IMG/VR virus record: IMGVR_UViG_3300046474_000593
Coordinates: 1 to 55,817 of that record
Reading direction: 5' to 3' (one strand)
DNA length: 55,817 nucleotides
Source: a virus
Shown in pieces: positions 31,829-39,174 of this stretch. Position 1 is the stretch's first letter. Each line of letters begins with the position of its first letter. A program made the translations under genes and the position numbers. The notes under the pieces were generated by a model. That model had not been told where the DNA came from and did no database searches. It saw only the letters and a list, made by a program, of their open reading frames with translations.

Positions 31829-32406
31829 GCGGCCGTCCTCTTGAGTTCACGGGTCTTGGCGCGGTATTCGGCGGTGATGGCCTTGAGGTCTTCGATGGTG
31901 TAGCGCTTGGCCTCATGAGGGCCTTCCAACCACTCAACCTTCTCCGCGCCGATCCGCTTCACCAGCTCGATGCGGTAGTTCACGATGTCGCCGGACTTGT
32001 GCGTGTTGCAGGGCGAACATTGGCGGTGGCAGTTCAACGGCTCGAAGCGCAGCGCAGGGTTGCTGCCGACAGTGCGGTAATGCCCGGCGTCGTACTTGCC
32101 TTGGTGGTGACGACAACAACTGATGCACGGCAGCTTGGCGTCACGCTCGCGCACCCAGGCGTTAAATGCGGTCTGGGCCTCACGCATGTACTGACCTTTC
32201 GACTTAATGCGCTCCTTGGCGGCCTGCAGCTCCTTGCGCCCTACATCGGCAAGAGCCTTGCGCGCCTTCTCCTGGTTCTTCGGTGCATCGAGGATCGCGC
32301 AGGCCGGGCTGCACACTGCTTGGCCAAGGCGCGACGGGACGAATGAGGCCCTGCACGTTTCGACACGGCATTTCTTCGGGCGCGGTTGCTTGGTTGGGAG
32401 GGTCAT
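31825..32406 (-). CDS. ninG: NinG-like recombination protein
   Basis: A 193-aa protein of the lambda NinG/Rap family. It has an N-terminal zinc-binding part (KCRVETCRASFVPSRLGQAVCSPACAI) and a C-terminal HNH-like region (LPCISCCRHHQGKYDAGHYRTVGSNPALRFEPLNCHRQCSPCNTHKSGD). Rap is a Holliday-junction endonuclease supporting recombination with the Red-type genes, which are encoded here on the other early operon. Confidence 0.88.
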   Translation of the reverse strand: MTLPTKQPRPKKCRVETCRASFVPSRLGQAVCSPACAILDAPKNQEKARKALADVGRKELQAAKERIKSKGQYMREAQTAFNAWVRERDAKLPCISCCRHHQGKYDAGHYRTVGSNPALRFEPLNCHRQCSPCNTHKSGDIVNYRIELVKRIGAEKVEWLEGPHEAKRYTIEDLKAITAEYRAKTRELKRTAA

Positions 32407-32627
32407 GCCGCAATCCCTCCGAACATATCCAGCTGCCCGCGCGGAACATTGAGATAGGTATGCGCTCGGCGGTGCGCCATGTTCTTGCGGAAGGCTGCGC
32501 GCTCCAAGCGACGATCAGCAGGACCTGCGCCGTAGTATTGGTAGAACGCGAGACTGGAACGTGCGCGGTCCGACCAGAACTGGTGATTCGCTTTCGGGCA
32601 AATGCTGATTTCTTCGAGGGTAGTCAT
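32403..32627 (-). CDS. small basic early protein, unknown function
   Basis: A 74-aa protein rich in Arg/His (FWSDRARSSLAFYQYY, RRLERAAFRKNMAHRRAH). It is overlapped by 4 bp with ninG and the NinB-like gene, so translation is probably coupled. No family was recognised. Confidence 0.65.
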   Translation of the reverse strand: MTTLEEISICPKANHQFWSDRARSSLAFYQYYGAGPADRRLERAAFRKNMAHRRAHTYLNVPRGQLDMFGGIAA

Positions 32628-33094
32628 GCGGCCTCCTTGCTCAGCAGGTCGCCGAAGAACACGCCTTTCTCTGTGAAGTCGGCAACGATGCGGTCCGTGT
32701 AGGCGATACCCTGTGCGCGATTGAACAGGCTGGTCACCGGGAACCCGTCAGGCCCGAACAGCTTGCAGTCGCCCATCATGGCCAGCTTCTCTTCGTAGGG
32801 AAGATGGCGCATTACCCGATACCAGGCCTCTTGGAACTCCGGGTCATCGTTCAGCAGGATCTGCACGCCGAAGTGCAGCTTGCAGTGTTTGCGCGCGTCC
32901 GTTGCATCACCGATCTGCGTCATCTCGGCGATGCGCTTGTAGAATGCAAACCACAGGGCGTTCTGGTCGAGCGTGCGGTCTTTGCCCGGGCGAAGCGACA
33001 CCACCACGAACTTCTTCTCGCGGAACATGGCGGTGAGCATGCCGATGGCTTCGGTGAGCTTGCTGGAGCTGTTCACGCTGATCTTGTCAGTCAT
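32624..33094 (-). CDS. ninB: NinB-like recombination protein
   Basis: A 156-aa protein with an N-terminal strand-helix-strand (KISVNSSSKLTEAIGMLTAMFREKKFVVVSLRPG) followed by KDRTLDQNALWFAFYKRIAEM, matching the RSLDQNRKLWA core of lambda NinB (ssDNA-binding recombination mediator). Start 33094 is set by the overlap with the 57-aa membrane gene. Together with ninG it forms a nin-like pair. Confidence 0.75.
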   Translation of the reverse strand: MTDKISVNSSSKLTEAIGMLTAMFREKKFVVVSLRPGKDRTLDQNALWFAFYKRIAEMTQIGDATDARKHCKLHFGVQILLNDDPEFQEAWYRVMRHLPYEEKLAMMGDCKLFGPDGFPVTSLFNRAQGIAYTDRIVADFTEKGVFFGDLLSKEAA

Positions 33095-33264
33095 GGCCGC
33101 GCTCCCCGGAAGAAACACTGATAGGCCAAAAACAGCAGATAGACCGGCCAAAGAATCGAAGCAACCAAGAAAACGAGCGCTGTCGGAACAGTGAACTCCT
33201 CCTCTGGAATCAGTAGGCAATTAATGGTCCAGATGCTGATAGCGATCATGGTGTAGACGCTCAT
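33091..33264 (-). CDS. 57-aa two-helix membrane protein
   Basis: A short gene with 4-bp overlaps on both sides. The product has two hydrophobic segments (YTMIAISIWTINCLLI and ALVFLVASILWPVYLLFLAYQCFF) separated by an acidic turn PEEEF. Its function is unknown. Confidence 0.65.
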   Translation of the reverse strand: MSVYTMIAISIWTINCLLIPEEEFTVPTALVFLVASILWPVYLLFLAYQCFFRGARP

Positions 33265-33476
33265 AGCCGCCGCACTCCCTGCTTCACCAGCGCTTTACGC
33301 TCAGCACAAGGCGTGCACAGCTTCACCCCCGGAATAGCCAGACGACGGCCTTCAGGGATCTCTTCGCCGCACTCGCATTCAGTGGCGCTGATGCCGGTGT
33401 AACGGGGGATCTGGGCAAGCGCGTGCTCGCGGATTTGGTCAATTACAATGTCGGCGTCATCTGCTACGTCGCTCAT
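33261..33476 (-). CDS. TraR/DksA-type zinc finger protein
   Basis: A 71-aa protein with the C4 zinc finger typical of phage TraR/DksA homologues: CECGEEIPEGRRLAIPGVKLCTPC. The N-terminal helix is acidic (DVADDADIVIDQIREHALAQ). TraR-like proteins bind RNA polymerase in the secondary channel and alter host promoter choice, a plausible role here. Confidence 0.82.
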   Translation of the reverse strand: MSDVADDADIVIDQIREHALAQIPRYTGISATECECGEEIPEGRRLAIPGVKLCTPCAERKALVKQGVRRL

Positions 33477-33829
33477 TGCCCGAACTCCTTCAGCAATTGG
33501 CGAGCGCCCATAACCGCACCTTTGTCGCCGGATGTGCGGCTAATGTCCTTGAGCCATTCCAGCATTCGAGTGTTCTGCGCTTTCAGGTCGATGACCATGC
33601 CAAGCAACTCATCCCCGTCAGCGTTCATGTCGGCCTTGAGTGCCTTACCAATCGCGCCAATGTCGCAAGCAGCCGCCAGAAGCATGCGTTGGTTGCGCTC
33701 CAGGTCGGCGATCAACTCAAGTACCACTGCTGGCGGTACTGCCATCCCGTAATCATTTAGCGCGACATAGTCGCCGCAGTCGTTCTTGGCGGCCTCGGCC
33801 AGAGCCTTCAGCTTTTCGTAATCGCTCAT
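33473..33829 (-). CDS. early protein, unknown function
   Basis: A 118-aa, mostly helical protein (MSDYEKLKALAEAAKND; LELIADLERNQRMLLAAACDIGAIGKALKADMNAD) resembling Ead/Ea22-type accessory proteins in composition. Start 33829 has GAGG 7 nt upstream and overlaps the previous stop by 4 bp. Confidence 0.65.
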   Translation of the reverse strand: MSDYEKLKALAEAAKNDCGDYVALNDYGMAVPPAVVLELIADLERNQRMLLAAACDIGAIGKALKADMNADGDELLGMVIDLKAQNTRMLEWLKDISRTSGDKGAVMGARQLLKEFGQ

Positions 33830-34173
33830 GGCGTCACCTCGAATGCCGCGCACGGACCCTCATGCCCCGAAACACGACTGCACTCCCAGCCCTCTGGCGG
33901 AACGTCACACATCGGAGCAACGTGCAGCCCCGCATCGCTGATAGCCATCGCCAAGTCCTTGTTGTAAACGGTGAACCGCTTGCCTTTGGCGTCGATCACA
34001 CGCCATGCAGTTGCTGATACGACACCGGAAGGAAGGCGCGATGCCTGCCATGCGAGCCAGCAGTACTGGATCGTCGTGCTGAAGTACTCGCCGTCGGTGA
34101 ACTGGCCCATGTTTTGGTTTGGGTATTCACTCAGCACCCACGCCTCGTACTCTTCACGCATCTTGTCGGTCAT
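33826..34173 (-). CDS. early protein, unknown function
   Basis: A 115-aa protein with aromatic-rich N-terminus (EEYEAWVLSEYPNQNMGQFTDGEYFSTTIQYCWLAWQASR), a pattern seen in many enterobacterial and Pseudomonas phage accessory proteins, and a C-terminal VPPEGWECSRVSGHEGPCAAF with Cys/His that could bind metal. Confidence 0.65.
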   Translation of the reverse strand: MTDKMREEYEAWVLSEYPNQNMGQFTDGEYFSTTIQYCWLAWQASRLPSGVVSATAWRVIDAKGKRFTVYNKDLAMAISDAGLHVAPMCDVPPEGWECSRVSGHEGPCAAFEVTP

Positions 34174-34886
34174 TGGGAAAGCTCCTGAGTCTTGTTCTTG
34201 CCGAATTTCGCGAGCAGCAGTGCGCGGGCAGACTTGCCGTCGGCCGGGATGCCTTGCTGAATGATTCGGGCTTGGGTTTGTTGGTCGGCCAGTTCGTTGG
34301 CCAATTCGAAGGCGGTCTTCTGGCTGTCGTGGCCGATGCCGGTGAGGATCTTCCCGTCCAGCGGCTGGCCTTCCTGAGCGCGGCGGATGACGATCGCGTA
34401 GGCCCGGTCGAAGCGAGCCCGAAGCGATTTGTCTTCCTGCTTGGCGGCGCGCAGGTCAAAGATCCCGGTCTCGTTGGCGGCGATGTGAACGCCCTCATGG
34501 CTGTAGGTGCCGATCAAAGCTTCCATCCATGCGTCTGCTGGGGACGGCATGCCGAAGTCCTCAGCGCTTGGCGTGCACATCGCGATGAACTCACCCACAC
34601 TCGGCGCGAACGGCTTGCTGAGCTTGCGGCACTTCTGCACACCGAACTCGATCTGCTCCAGGGTGCGAATACCGACGGCGGCGAATTCCTTGATCCACTC
34701 GGCTTTGGCAGCGTCCAATGCCTCAGTCGACGGCCAGGCCTGACGCCATGCCGGAAAGATCCCGCGCAGGCGGCGGAACAGATCGTTCACGACCTCGGCT
34801 GTCTGTGGCATCACTGGCAGCGGCTGGGCATCACTGGCAGCCGGCAGGTTGCCCATGGTCGCCATGAGCTGGTTGACTGGCTTCAT
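34170..34886 (-). CDS. replication protein P-like (helicase loader)
   Basis: A 238-aa protein in the P position after an O-like gene. The segment VVNDLFRRLRGIFPAWRQAWPSTEALDAAKAEWIKEFAAVGI matches the lambda P family core, with further helices to LAKFGKNKTQELSQ. It is expected to deliver host DnaB helicase to the origin. Start 34886 overlaps the O-like stop by 4 bp. Confidence 0.82.
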   Translation of the reverse strand: MKPVNQLMATMGNLPAASDAQPLPVMPQTAEVVNDLFRRLRGIFPAWRQAWPSTEALDAAKAEWIKEFAAVGIRTLEQIEFGVQKCRKLSKPFAPSVGEFIAMCTPSAEDFGMPSPADAWMEALIGTYSHEGVHIAANETGIFDLRAAKQEDKSLRARFDRAYAIVIRRAQEGQPLDGKILTGIGHDSQKTAFELANELADQQTQARIIQQGIPADGKSARALLLAKFGKNKTQELSQ

Positions 34887-35716
34887 GTGGTCACCACAAG
34901 GCCTTCGGCCCACGCACTGCTGTCGAAGTCAGGTTCGTTGGACTGGCGACGAACAGGGAATGGGCGAACGTTGCTGGCTGAGGCGAAATCACGCTTGACC
35001 CACTTCACCAGCAGGCTCACCCAAGACGCCTGGGTCTCGAAGCGGCCCGATGCCGAGTAGTGGCAGACGAATGCGGCTGTTGCTTCATCCGTAAAAGCGT
35101 TGACAGGAAGCGCCATGCGCAATGCATAAGCCTTCAGCAGCTTTTCATCAGGCTGCCACTCAAGGGTCATCTCGCACGGGGACTTTGGGTCGATTGAAGT
35201 TTCAACGCCCGCGCCTAGTGTGTTGTGTTCTTCAGGTATCAGTGGATCAGGTATCAGGGCGTTATCTAACGGTGGATTAACGTTAGATAACTGTTTCTTA
35301 ACGTTAAGCTCCGGTGAGTCAACGTGGATGCGCCTCGCGGTGCCGGTAACAACACCATTGGCTTTCCTGTCATTAATCGTCAGGAATCCGTTCTTGTCCG
35401 GCAGGACGCTGTCCTTCTCCGTGCCGTGTGGCCGCTGATGTTTCTGGAAGCTCAGTATCTCGAGAATGGAAAGCTCGCCAACCTGGTAGCGATCGACAAA
35501 GCCATTGTTTGCAAGGGATTCGAGCCCGGCAGAAACGTCGTAGGAGTCACACGGAAACAACTCCATCTTGATGCGCTTCGGACGTTCTTCCAGTCGGCCT
35601 TCGCGATCAGCAAGGCACCACAGACCGATGAACAGAAGACGATCAAAAGGAGGAAGATCTGCCAGGACTTCATTGGTGAAAAATCCCGGTTTGATGTTGC
35701 GTGCTCTGGCCATCAT
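34883..35716 (-). CDS. replication initiator O-like / DnaT-domain protein
   Basis: A 277-aa protein. The N-terminal winged-helix region (RARNIKPGFFTNEVLADLPPFDRLLFIGLWCLADREGRLEERPKRI) is typical of phage replication initiators. A low-complexity linker (LIPDPLIPEEH) is followed by a DnaT-like C-terminal domain (ATAAFVCHYSASGRFETQASWVSLLVKWVKRDF). It should bind the origin that its own linker DNA may contain (35232-35308). The start is taken as the first of two adjacent ATGs, with GGGGG upstream. Confidence 0.82.
   Translation of the reverse strand: MMARARNIKPGFFTNEVLADLPPFDRLLFIGLWCLADREGRLEERPKRIKMELFPCDSYDVSAGLESLANNGFVDRYQVGELSILEILSFQKHQRPHGTEKDSVLPDKNGFLTINDRKANGVVTGTARRIHVDSPELNVKKQLSNVNPPLDNALIPDPLIPEEHNTLGAGVETSIDPKSPCEMTLEWQPDEKLLKAYALRMALPVNAFTDEATAAFVCHYSASGRFETQASWVSLLVKWVKRDFASASNVRPFPVRRQSNEPDFDSSAWAEGLVVTT
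35232..35308. other. candidate phage replication origin inside the O-like gene
   Basis: AT-rich repeats are concentrated in the linker-coding part of the O-like gene. They are two direct copies of TCAGGTATCAG (35232-35242, 35247-35257), a 10-bp inverted repeat GTTATCTAAC/GTTAGATAAC (35261-35270 and 35282-35291), and the palindrome CTTAACGTTAAG (35297-35308). Lambdoid phages keep ori with iterons at this same place. Position and repeats support the call, but no function is shown. Confidence 0.5.
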
Positions 35717-35862
35717 GCTGCCCCCTGTGAACTGGAGCAGGGGCGGCGCTGGTGATCGGCGGAGGGAGATCGTTCTGTATTAGTGCGCGACACATTTTCA
35801 GATTCAACAAAACGTGTCGCAGACTTATTCAGGCCCTGTACAACTCGGTTGTAGATATGCAT
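35713..35862 (-). CDS. 49-aa small protein upstream of the O-like gene
   Basis: A short open frame (MHIYNRVVQGLNKSATRFVE..) with GAGG 6 nt before its ATG and a stop overlapping the O-like start (ATGATG), giving translational coupling. Its function is unknown. It could be a leader peptide or a very small cII-slot protein. Its middle contains a 7-bp inverted repeat (GCGACAC/GTGTCGC). Confidence 0.5.
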   Translation of the reverse strand: MHIYNRVVQGLNKSATRFVESENVSRTNTERSPSADHQRRPCSSSQGAA

Positions 35863-35900
35863 AATCGGCCTCACAGAGTTGTTTCAAATGCAACGAAAGA

Positions 35901-35927
35901 AACCGGGATTGCGCCCCGGTTTTTTTT
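35901..35927 (+). terminator. intrinsic terminator between regulator genes and the replication genes
   Basis: A 7-bp stem AACCGGG/CCCGGTT with a 7-nt loop and eight T on the plus strand. On the minus strand the tail is only TTTCTTT, so it could act weakly there like lambda tR1, between the Cro-like and O-like genes. No plus-strand gene that it would end is seen. Confidence 0.6.
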
Positions 35928-35949
35928 CGTCTTCGATTTGGTGTCTGGT

Positions 35950-36198
35950 CTAGTCATGGGTCTCATCAGTCCCTCGCCTGCCCTTTTGAGGGCCTCTTGA
36001 GTCCACGTTAGGGTCTCGTTTCACTACTGGAAGAAGCCGAATCTTTCGGGCTCCTTTTGGCCTGGACTTTTCAATGAGAGATTCTTTACCGAGCGCCGCC
36101 GCGTATTCCTCTGGCGTTATTCCTTCCTGTTTTGCCAGCCGCTCAAGCTTTTCGTAAAGATCCCCATCAATGCCATGGCATATCGTGGTTTCAGGCAC
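35950..36198 (-). CDS. small early regulator-like protein
   Basis: An 82-aa protein with a GTG start and a strong AAGGAGG 5-7 nt upstream. It starts TTICHGIDGDLYEKLERLAKQEGITPEEYAAALGKE, which resembles a ribbon-helix-helix or short HTH, and has a basic C-terminal half (SRPKGARKIRLLPVVKRDP). DNA binding is plausible; no family is assigned. Confidence 0.62.
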   Translation of the reverse strand: MPETTICHGIDGDLYEKLERLAKQEGITPEEYAAALGKESLIEKSRPKGARKIRLLPVVKRDPNVDSRGPQKGRRGTDETHD

Positions 36199-36218
36199 AA
36201 AGGCCTCCTTTAGGGCCT

Positions 36219-36413
36219 TCAGGCCGATGTGCGATGAGAGGTAACATCCCGTTCAACGATGCTTTCCAGCTTCTCTTCGACGCACATTCGTACGAACACG
36301 GCGAGTTGCAATTTGTGGAGCCTGGCGAGCGCTTTCAGCGCCTCGTATGTCTCATCGTCATAGCGAGACTTTATTTCTCGGTCCTTGGTGTGACGGGGGT
36401 TGTCATAGGACAT
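36219..36413 (-). CDS. ribbon-helix-helix (Arc/Mnt-like) protein
   Basis: A 64-aa protein with a probable RHH fold: basic strand DREIKSRYDDETYEALKALARLHKLQLAVFVRMCVEEKLE. AAGGA lies 8 nt before the start. It is cotranscribed behind the Cro-like gene and probably fine-tunes early expression. Confidence 0.7.
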   Translation of the reverse strand: MSYDNPRHTKDREIKSRYDDETYEALKALARLHKLQLAVFVRMCVEEKLESIVERDVTSHRTSA

Positions 36414-36441
36414 AGGTTGAATCCTTGCGGTGGGTAATGGG

Positions 36442-36684
36442 TTAGGCGGCGTTGCGACGGCGCTTGGGCTGAGAAAGAAGCTCGTGAAGATCGGGGCGCA
36501 AACCCTCGAGAGTGAGGACGCCTTTGCTGCTCTTGTTGAGGCGCGCGGCTAGCTCTACGGATGCCTTTCTATGGCCACCGGCGAGCTGCCAGAGGTAACC
36601 AACAGACGTGCCGGCGGAGTCCGCCAAAGCGGTTCGCTCATCGTCTGTATGGCTGTTTAGCCAGTCTCGGACTTGGGTGGACAT
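36442..36684 (-). CDS. Cro-like HTH repressor
   Basis: An 80-aa helix-turn-helix protein (RTALADSAGTSVGYLWQLAGGHRKASVELAARLNKSSKG) of the YdaS/Cro-like type, the first gene of the leftward operon, divergent from the S24 repressor. By position it should compete for the TTTAGC operators and favour lytic growth. Confidence 0.82.
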   Translation of the reverse strand: MSTQVRDWLNSHTDDERTALADSAGTSVGYLWQLAGGHRKASVELAARLNKSSKGVLTLEGLRPDLHELLSQPKRRRNAA

Positions 36685-36710
36685 GGGAATTCTCCTTTGA
36701 ATACGAGGAG

Positions 36711-36739
36711 AATTTAGCGCACCGCTAAACTTAAGGCAA
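36711..36739 (-). promoter_or_regulatory. leftward early promoter
   Basis: Reading the minus strand: -35 TTGCCT (36739-36734), a 17-nt spacer, and -10 TAAATT (36716-36711), upstream of the Cro-like gene. The 17-bp operator at 36713-36729 covers the spacer and the first bases of the -10 box. The geometry is the same as that of the rightward promoter at 37923. Confidence 0.7.
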
Positions 36740-36786
36740 GCAGGAGTTTAGCCACTTGTATATTTCAAAGTTAGCGCCGGGCTGTA
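36713..36786. promoter_or_regulatory. operator cluster at the genetic switch
   Basis: Three related sites lie between the divergent Cro-like and repressor genes: a perfect TTTAGC-GCACC-GCTAAA (36713-36729), a degenerate copy starting TTTAGC (36747-36763), and GTTAGC-GCCGG-GCTGTA (36770-36786). The middle site overlaps a TATATT -10 candidate (36759-36764) for the repressor gene. Confidence 0.7.
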
Positions 36787-36797
36787 ACCTTGGCGGC

Positions 36798-37571
36798 ATG
36801 GATATCAAATCGATTCGCCGAACAAACATGGTCGCCCTGCTGAAGGGACGATCTAAGGCTGTGTGCGCAGAGCTGTGGGGGACTTCGCCGTCCTACCTGA
36901 GCCAGATGCTGTCGGAGAACGCCACTCGCAGCGTGGGCGACGTCATGGCGCGCCGAGTGGAGATGGCCGAGCTGTTGCCGCACGGATGGCTTGACCAGGT
37001 GCACGATACCGCCGATCACTCCGAGCTAAACAATGTCTTCCAGCTGCCGATAGCCCGGGAGAGTGAGTTGCACCTGATAGGGGAGATTTCACCTTGGGGT
37101 AGCGACACGCCACTGGAGAGTGAGGAGGTTGAAGTGCCCTTGTATAAGGAAGTCGAGATTTCTGCGGGCAATGGAGCTACTTCAGTCCAAGCCATTCCAG
37201 GGCGGTGCATCAGGCTTTCAAGATCGACATTAAGAGATGCCGGAGTAGAGCCGGCCAATGCGATGGCGGCGACCGTGGCGGGCAACAGCATGTCACGCCT
37301 TATCCTGGACGGCTCCACGGTAGGAATCGACAAGGGAACCACCAACATCATCGACGGGGAGATTTACGCGATCGAGCACAGCGGCATGCTGCGGGTGAAG
37401 TACCTCTATCGCCAGCCGGGCGGTGGATTGCGCCTTCGGTCAGAGAACTCAGAAGAGCACCCTGACGAAATTTACTCGGCTGACGAGGTTGCTGAATCTA
37501 TCCGAATTATTGGTTTCGTTTTCTGGTGGTCCACGATTCGCCCAACCCGTGGGCGCGGCAGAACGCTGTAA
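36798..37571 (+). CDS. S24 (LexA/CI-type) prophage repressor
   Basis: A 257-aa repressor. The N-terminal HTH (AVCAELWGTSPSYLSQMLSENATRSVGD) is followed by an S24 autoprotease domain with Ser164 (AGNSMSR), Lys201 (LRVKYLY) and a likely cleavage pair Ala123-Gly124 (ISAGNG). RecA-stimulated self-cleavage would trigger induction. Start 36798 is chosen because the upstream extension runs through the operators. It faces the Cro-like gene. Confidence 0.9.
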   Translation: MDIKSIRRTNMVALLKGRSKAVCAELWGTSPSYLSQMLSENATRSVGDVMARRVEMAELLPHGWLDQVHDTADHSELNNVFQLPIARESELHLIGEISPWGSDTPLESEEVEVPLYKEVEISAGNGATSVQAIPGRCIRLSRSTLRDAGVEPANAMAATVAGNSMSRLILDGSTVGIDKGTTNIIDGEIYAIEHSGMLRVKYLYRQPGGGLRLRSENSEEHPDEIYSADEVAESIRIIGFVFWWSTIRPTRGRGRTL

Positions 37572-37575
37572 CGCC

Positions 37576-37803
37576 CTACCCTTCCTTTCTGGCAGTGCGC
37601 TGGTCAACCCCGGCGCCCTTGTAATCCGTTCGATAGACTCCCAGTTCGTCGCGGATCAGCTGCCTCGCGGCATCAGTCCCCACCTCCTCTACCAGAAGCC
37701 GAACCGCCAATGCGGCCAATTCGCCAGCGCTGGTGACGTTCTTCTTTACCTCCTGATCCGCCCACTTCGCTTCAACCCCTGCCCTAACTTTCACACCAGC
37801 CAT
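37576..37803 (-). CDS. small protein convergent with the repressor, unknown function
   Basis: A 75-aa protein (MAGVKVRAGVEAKWADQEVKKNVTSAGELAALAVRLL) of basic/helical character. Start 37803 has GGAGG 5 nt upstream; a GTG one codon earlier overlaps it. It lies on the opposite strand 4 bp past the repressor stop and upstream of the second operator cluster, so it could be expressed in the lysogen. No family was recognised. Confidence 0.55.
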   Translation of the reverse strand: MAGVKVRAGVEAKWADQEVKKNVTSAGELAALAVRLLVEEVGTDAARQLIRDELGVYRTDYKGAGVDQRTARKEG

Positions 37804-37884
37804 CACAGCCTCCCGTCTTTTTTCTCTTAAGAGCCGAGATTTATTTCTCTACAGGCTCAGACCAGTCACGCCTACCTTTTATCC

Positions 37885-38011
37885 TTTAGCTAAATTTTCT
37901 TCAACTATTTAGCGACAAGCTATTGACCGATCTTTAGCAGCGAGCTAAATTCTGTTCAACGCCACAGAACACCGAGGCGCCAGGGACTGAAAAGCCCGCC
38001 AGATCTTTAGC
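37885..38011. promoter_or_regulatory. second operator cluster, upstream of the early-right operon
   Basis: Copies of the switch operator occur 1.2 kb away: the palindrome TTTAGCTAAA (37885-37894), TTTAGC-GACAA-GCTATT (37908-37924), a perfect TTTAGC-AGCGA-GCTAAA (37933-37949), and a half site TTTAGC (38006-38011). They surround the rightward promoter and should place it under the same repressor. Confidence 0.75.
37923..37951 (+). promoter_or_regulatory. rightward early promoter
   Basis: -35 TTGACC (37923-37928), a 17-nt spacer and -10 TAAATT (37946-37951). The perfect operator at 37933-37949 fills the spacer and overlaps the -10 by 4 bp, and the operator at 37908-37924 touches the -35. It would drive the plus-strand operon starting with the HNH gene. 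Confidence 0.75.
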
Positions 38012-38260
38012 GACACCCCTTGCCGGATCACCACCGGCCCAGCAGGAAAGGCAGCGATGAGTCGGCCTTAACGACTCAGAGGGGTGGCAACTACCCCGGG
38101 CGCGCAGCGTAAAGCGCCAAGACAAGTTATCCAGCGGGAGAACAAGCCGAAAGGCCCGCGGCTGGAGAGAAAGATTTAGAGATTACCGGCTCGCCATGGG
38201 TGGGCCGGATGCTCTCCAGGCTGCATTCATCGAGTGCAGCGCGGAAAGCAAGAGGAACTC
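38012..38260 (+). promoter_or_regulatory. structured leader of the early-right operon
   Basis: About 250 nt without a credible gene but with several stems: GAGTCG/CGACTC near 38054-38072, GGGGT/ACCCC near 38080-38096, CTGGAGAG/CTCTCCAG (38162-38169 with 38212-38219) and GCTGCA/TGCAGC (38220-38240). It could be an antitermination or regulatory leader; no known RNA family was recognised. Confidence 0.4.
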
Positions 38261-38800
38261 ATGCCAACAGTTATGAAAGACGACGTTGAAATTGATCTGC
38301 TCAGGTCGCTCCTGTCGTACGACCAAGACACTGGCTTACTTCACTGGAAGATTGGCAGCTTGACTCGCTCTATAGGTCAGGTTGCCGGCGCAGCCACAAA
38401 TCGCGGGTACGTAAAGGTCTGCATCAGCAATAGCTTTTATCTCGCACATCGAATCGCGTTTGCCATCCACTATGGAAGATGGCCTTCGGGCGAGGTTGAC
38501 CATATCAACCAAGTCAAAAGCGATAACCGAATTCTCAATTTGCGCGAATGCACGAAATCGGAAAACTGCCGAAATCGAGCGTTAACGAAAGCCAATAAAT
38601 CTGGCTTCCGTGGCGTTTTCTGGGATCCGCGCAGGAAGAACTGGCGAGCAGGCATAACTTTCGATGGGAAGCGAACAATGCTTGGCAGATTCCCTACGCC
38701 AGAACTGGCCTACGAGGTATTCCTTGCAAAAGAAGCAGAAATGCTTAAAGCGCGTGAAGAGTTGAAAGCAACAACCAACGCCACGACAGCCTGTCGTTAA
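38261..38800 (+). CDS. HNH endonuclease with AP2-like C-terminal domain
   Basis: A 179-aa protein. The HNH core is AHRIAFAIHYGRWPSGEVDHINQVKSDNRILNLRECTKSENCRNR. The C-terminal KSGFRGVFWDPRRKNWRAGITFDGKRTMLGRFPTPELA is an AP2-type DNA-binding repeat. This is the architecture of free-standing phage homing endonucleases. Start 38261 has GAGGA upstream. It is the first gene behind the rightward promoter, so it could alternatively serve a phage-specific nicking role. Confidence 0.85.
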   Translation: MPTVMKDDVEIDLLRSLLSYDQDTGLLHWKIGSLTRSIGQVAGAATNRGYVKVCISNSFYLAHRIAFAIHYGRWPSGEVDHINQVKSDNRILNLRECTKSENCRNRALTKANKSGFRGVFWDPRRKNWRAGITFDGKRTMLGRFPTPELAYEVFLAKEAEMLKAREELKATTNATTACR

Positions 38801-38824
38801 CTGCCCGATCCTCTCTATGAGAGC

Positions 38825-38970
38825 GCATCGGGGTGTGATCTGAATGCGCAGGCTGATGCGAGAAGCGCAAGCGAAGAAAATGTCGATGAGTCCACCGGCT
38901 GATGTCGGTTAAAGGCAAGGATCGACACCTTAAGCCGGAGATCAGCGCCGGCCAGATCACACCCCGATGC
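38825..38970. repeat. 18-bp inverted repeat with 110-nt structured loop
   Basis: Perfect inverted arms GCATCGGGGTGTGATCTG (38825-38842) and complement (38953-38970). Inside, CCGGCT/AGCCGG (38895-38900 with 38933-38938) and TGTCG/CGACA pair as a nested stem. The stretch 38801-39174 has no other gene on either strand that I can support, so a structured RNA is likely. Confidence 0.6.
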
Positions 38971-39174
38971 GGATGCACGCCCAGGCTGATGGGCAGGTTT
39001 GAAAACTAACAGTTCCGAGAGTGAGCGCTGACCGGCTAAGTACTATTTTATGCCCGCGCGGTACCGGCTCGTAATAACTGGTATTGAGGTAGGCGCAAGC
39101 CGTTGACCTCGGCATGACTCTCAACCCGGAGATCAGCACCGGGCATCTGCATTACACCCAAACCGGAGAACACC

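Noticed and set aside
34119-35060. Plus-strand 313-codon frame opposite the P-like replication gene
   Set aside because: Shadow frame; minus-strand replication genes have family cores and coupled starts.
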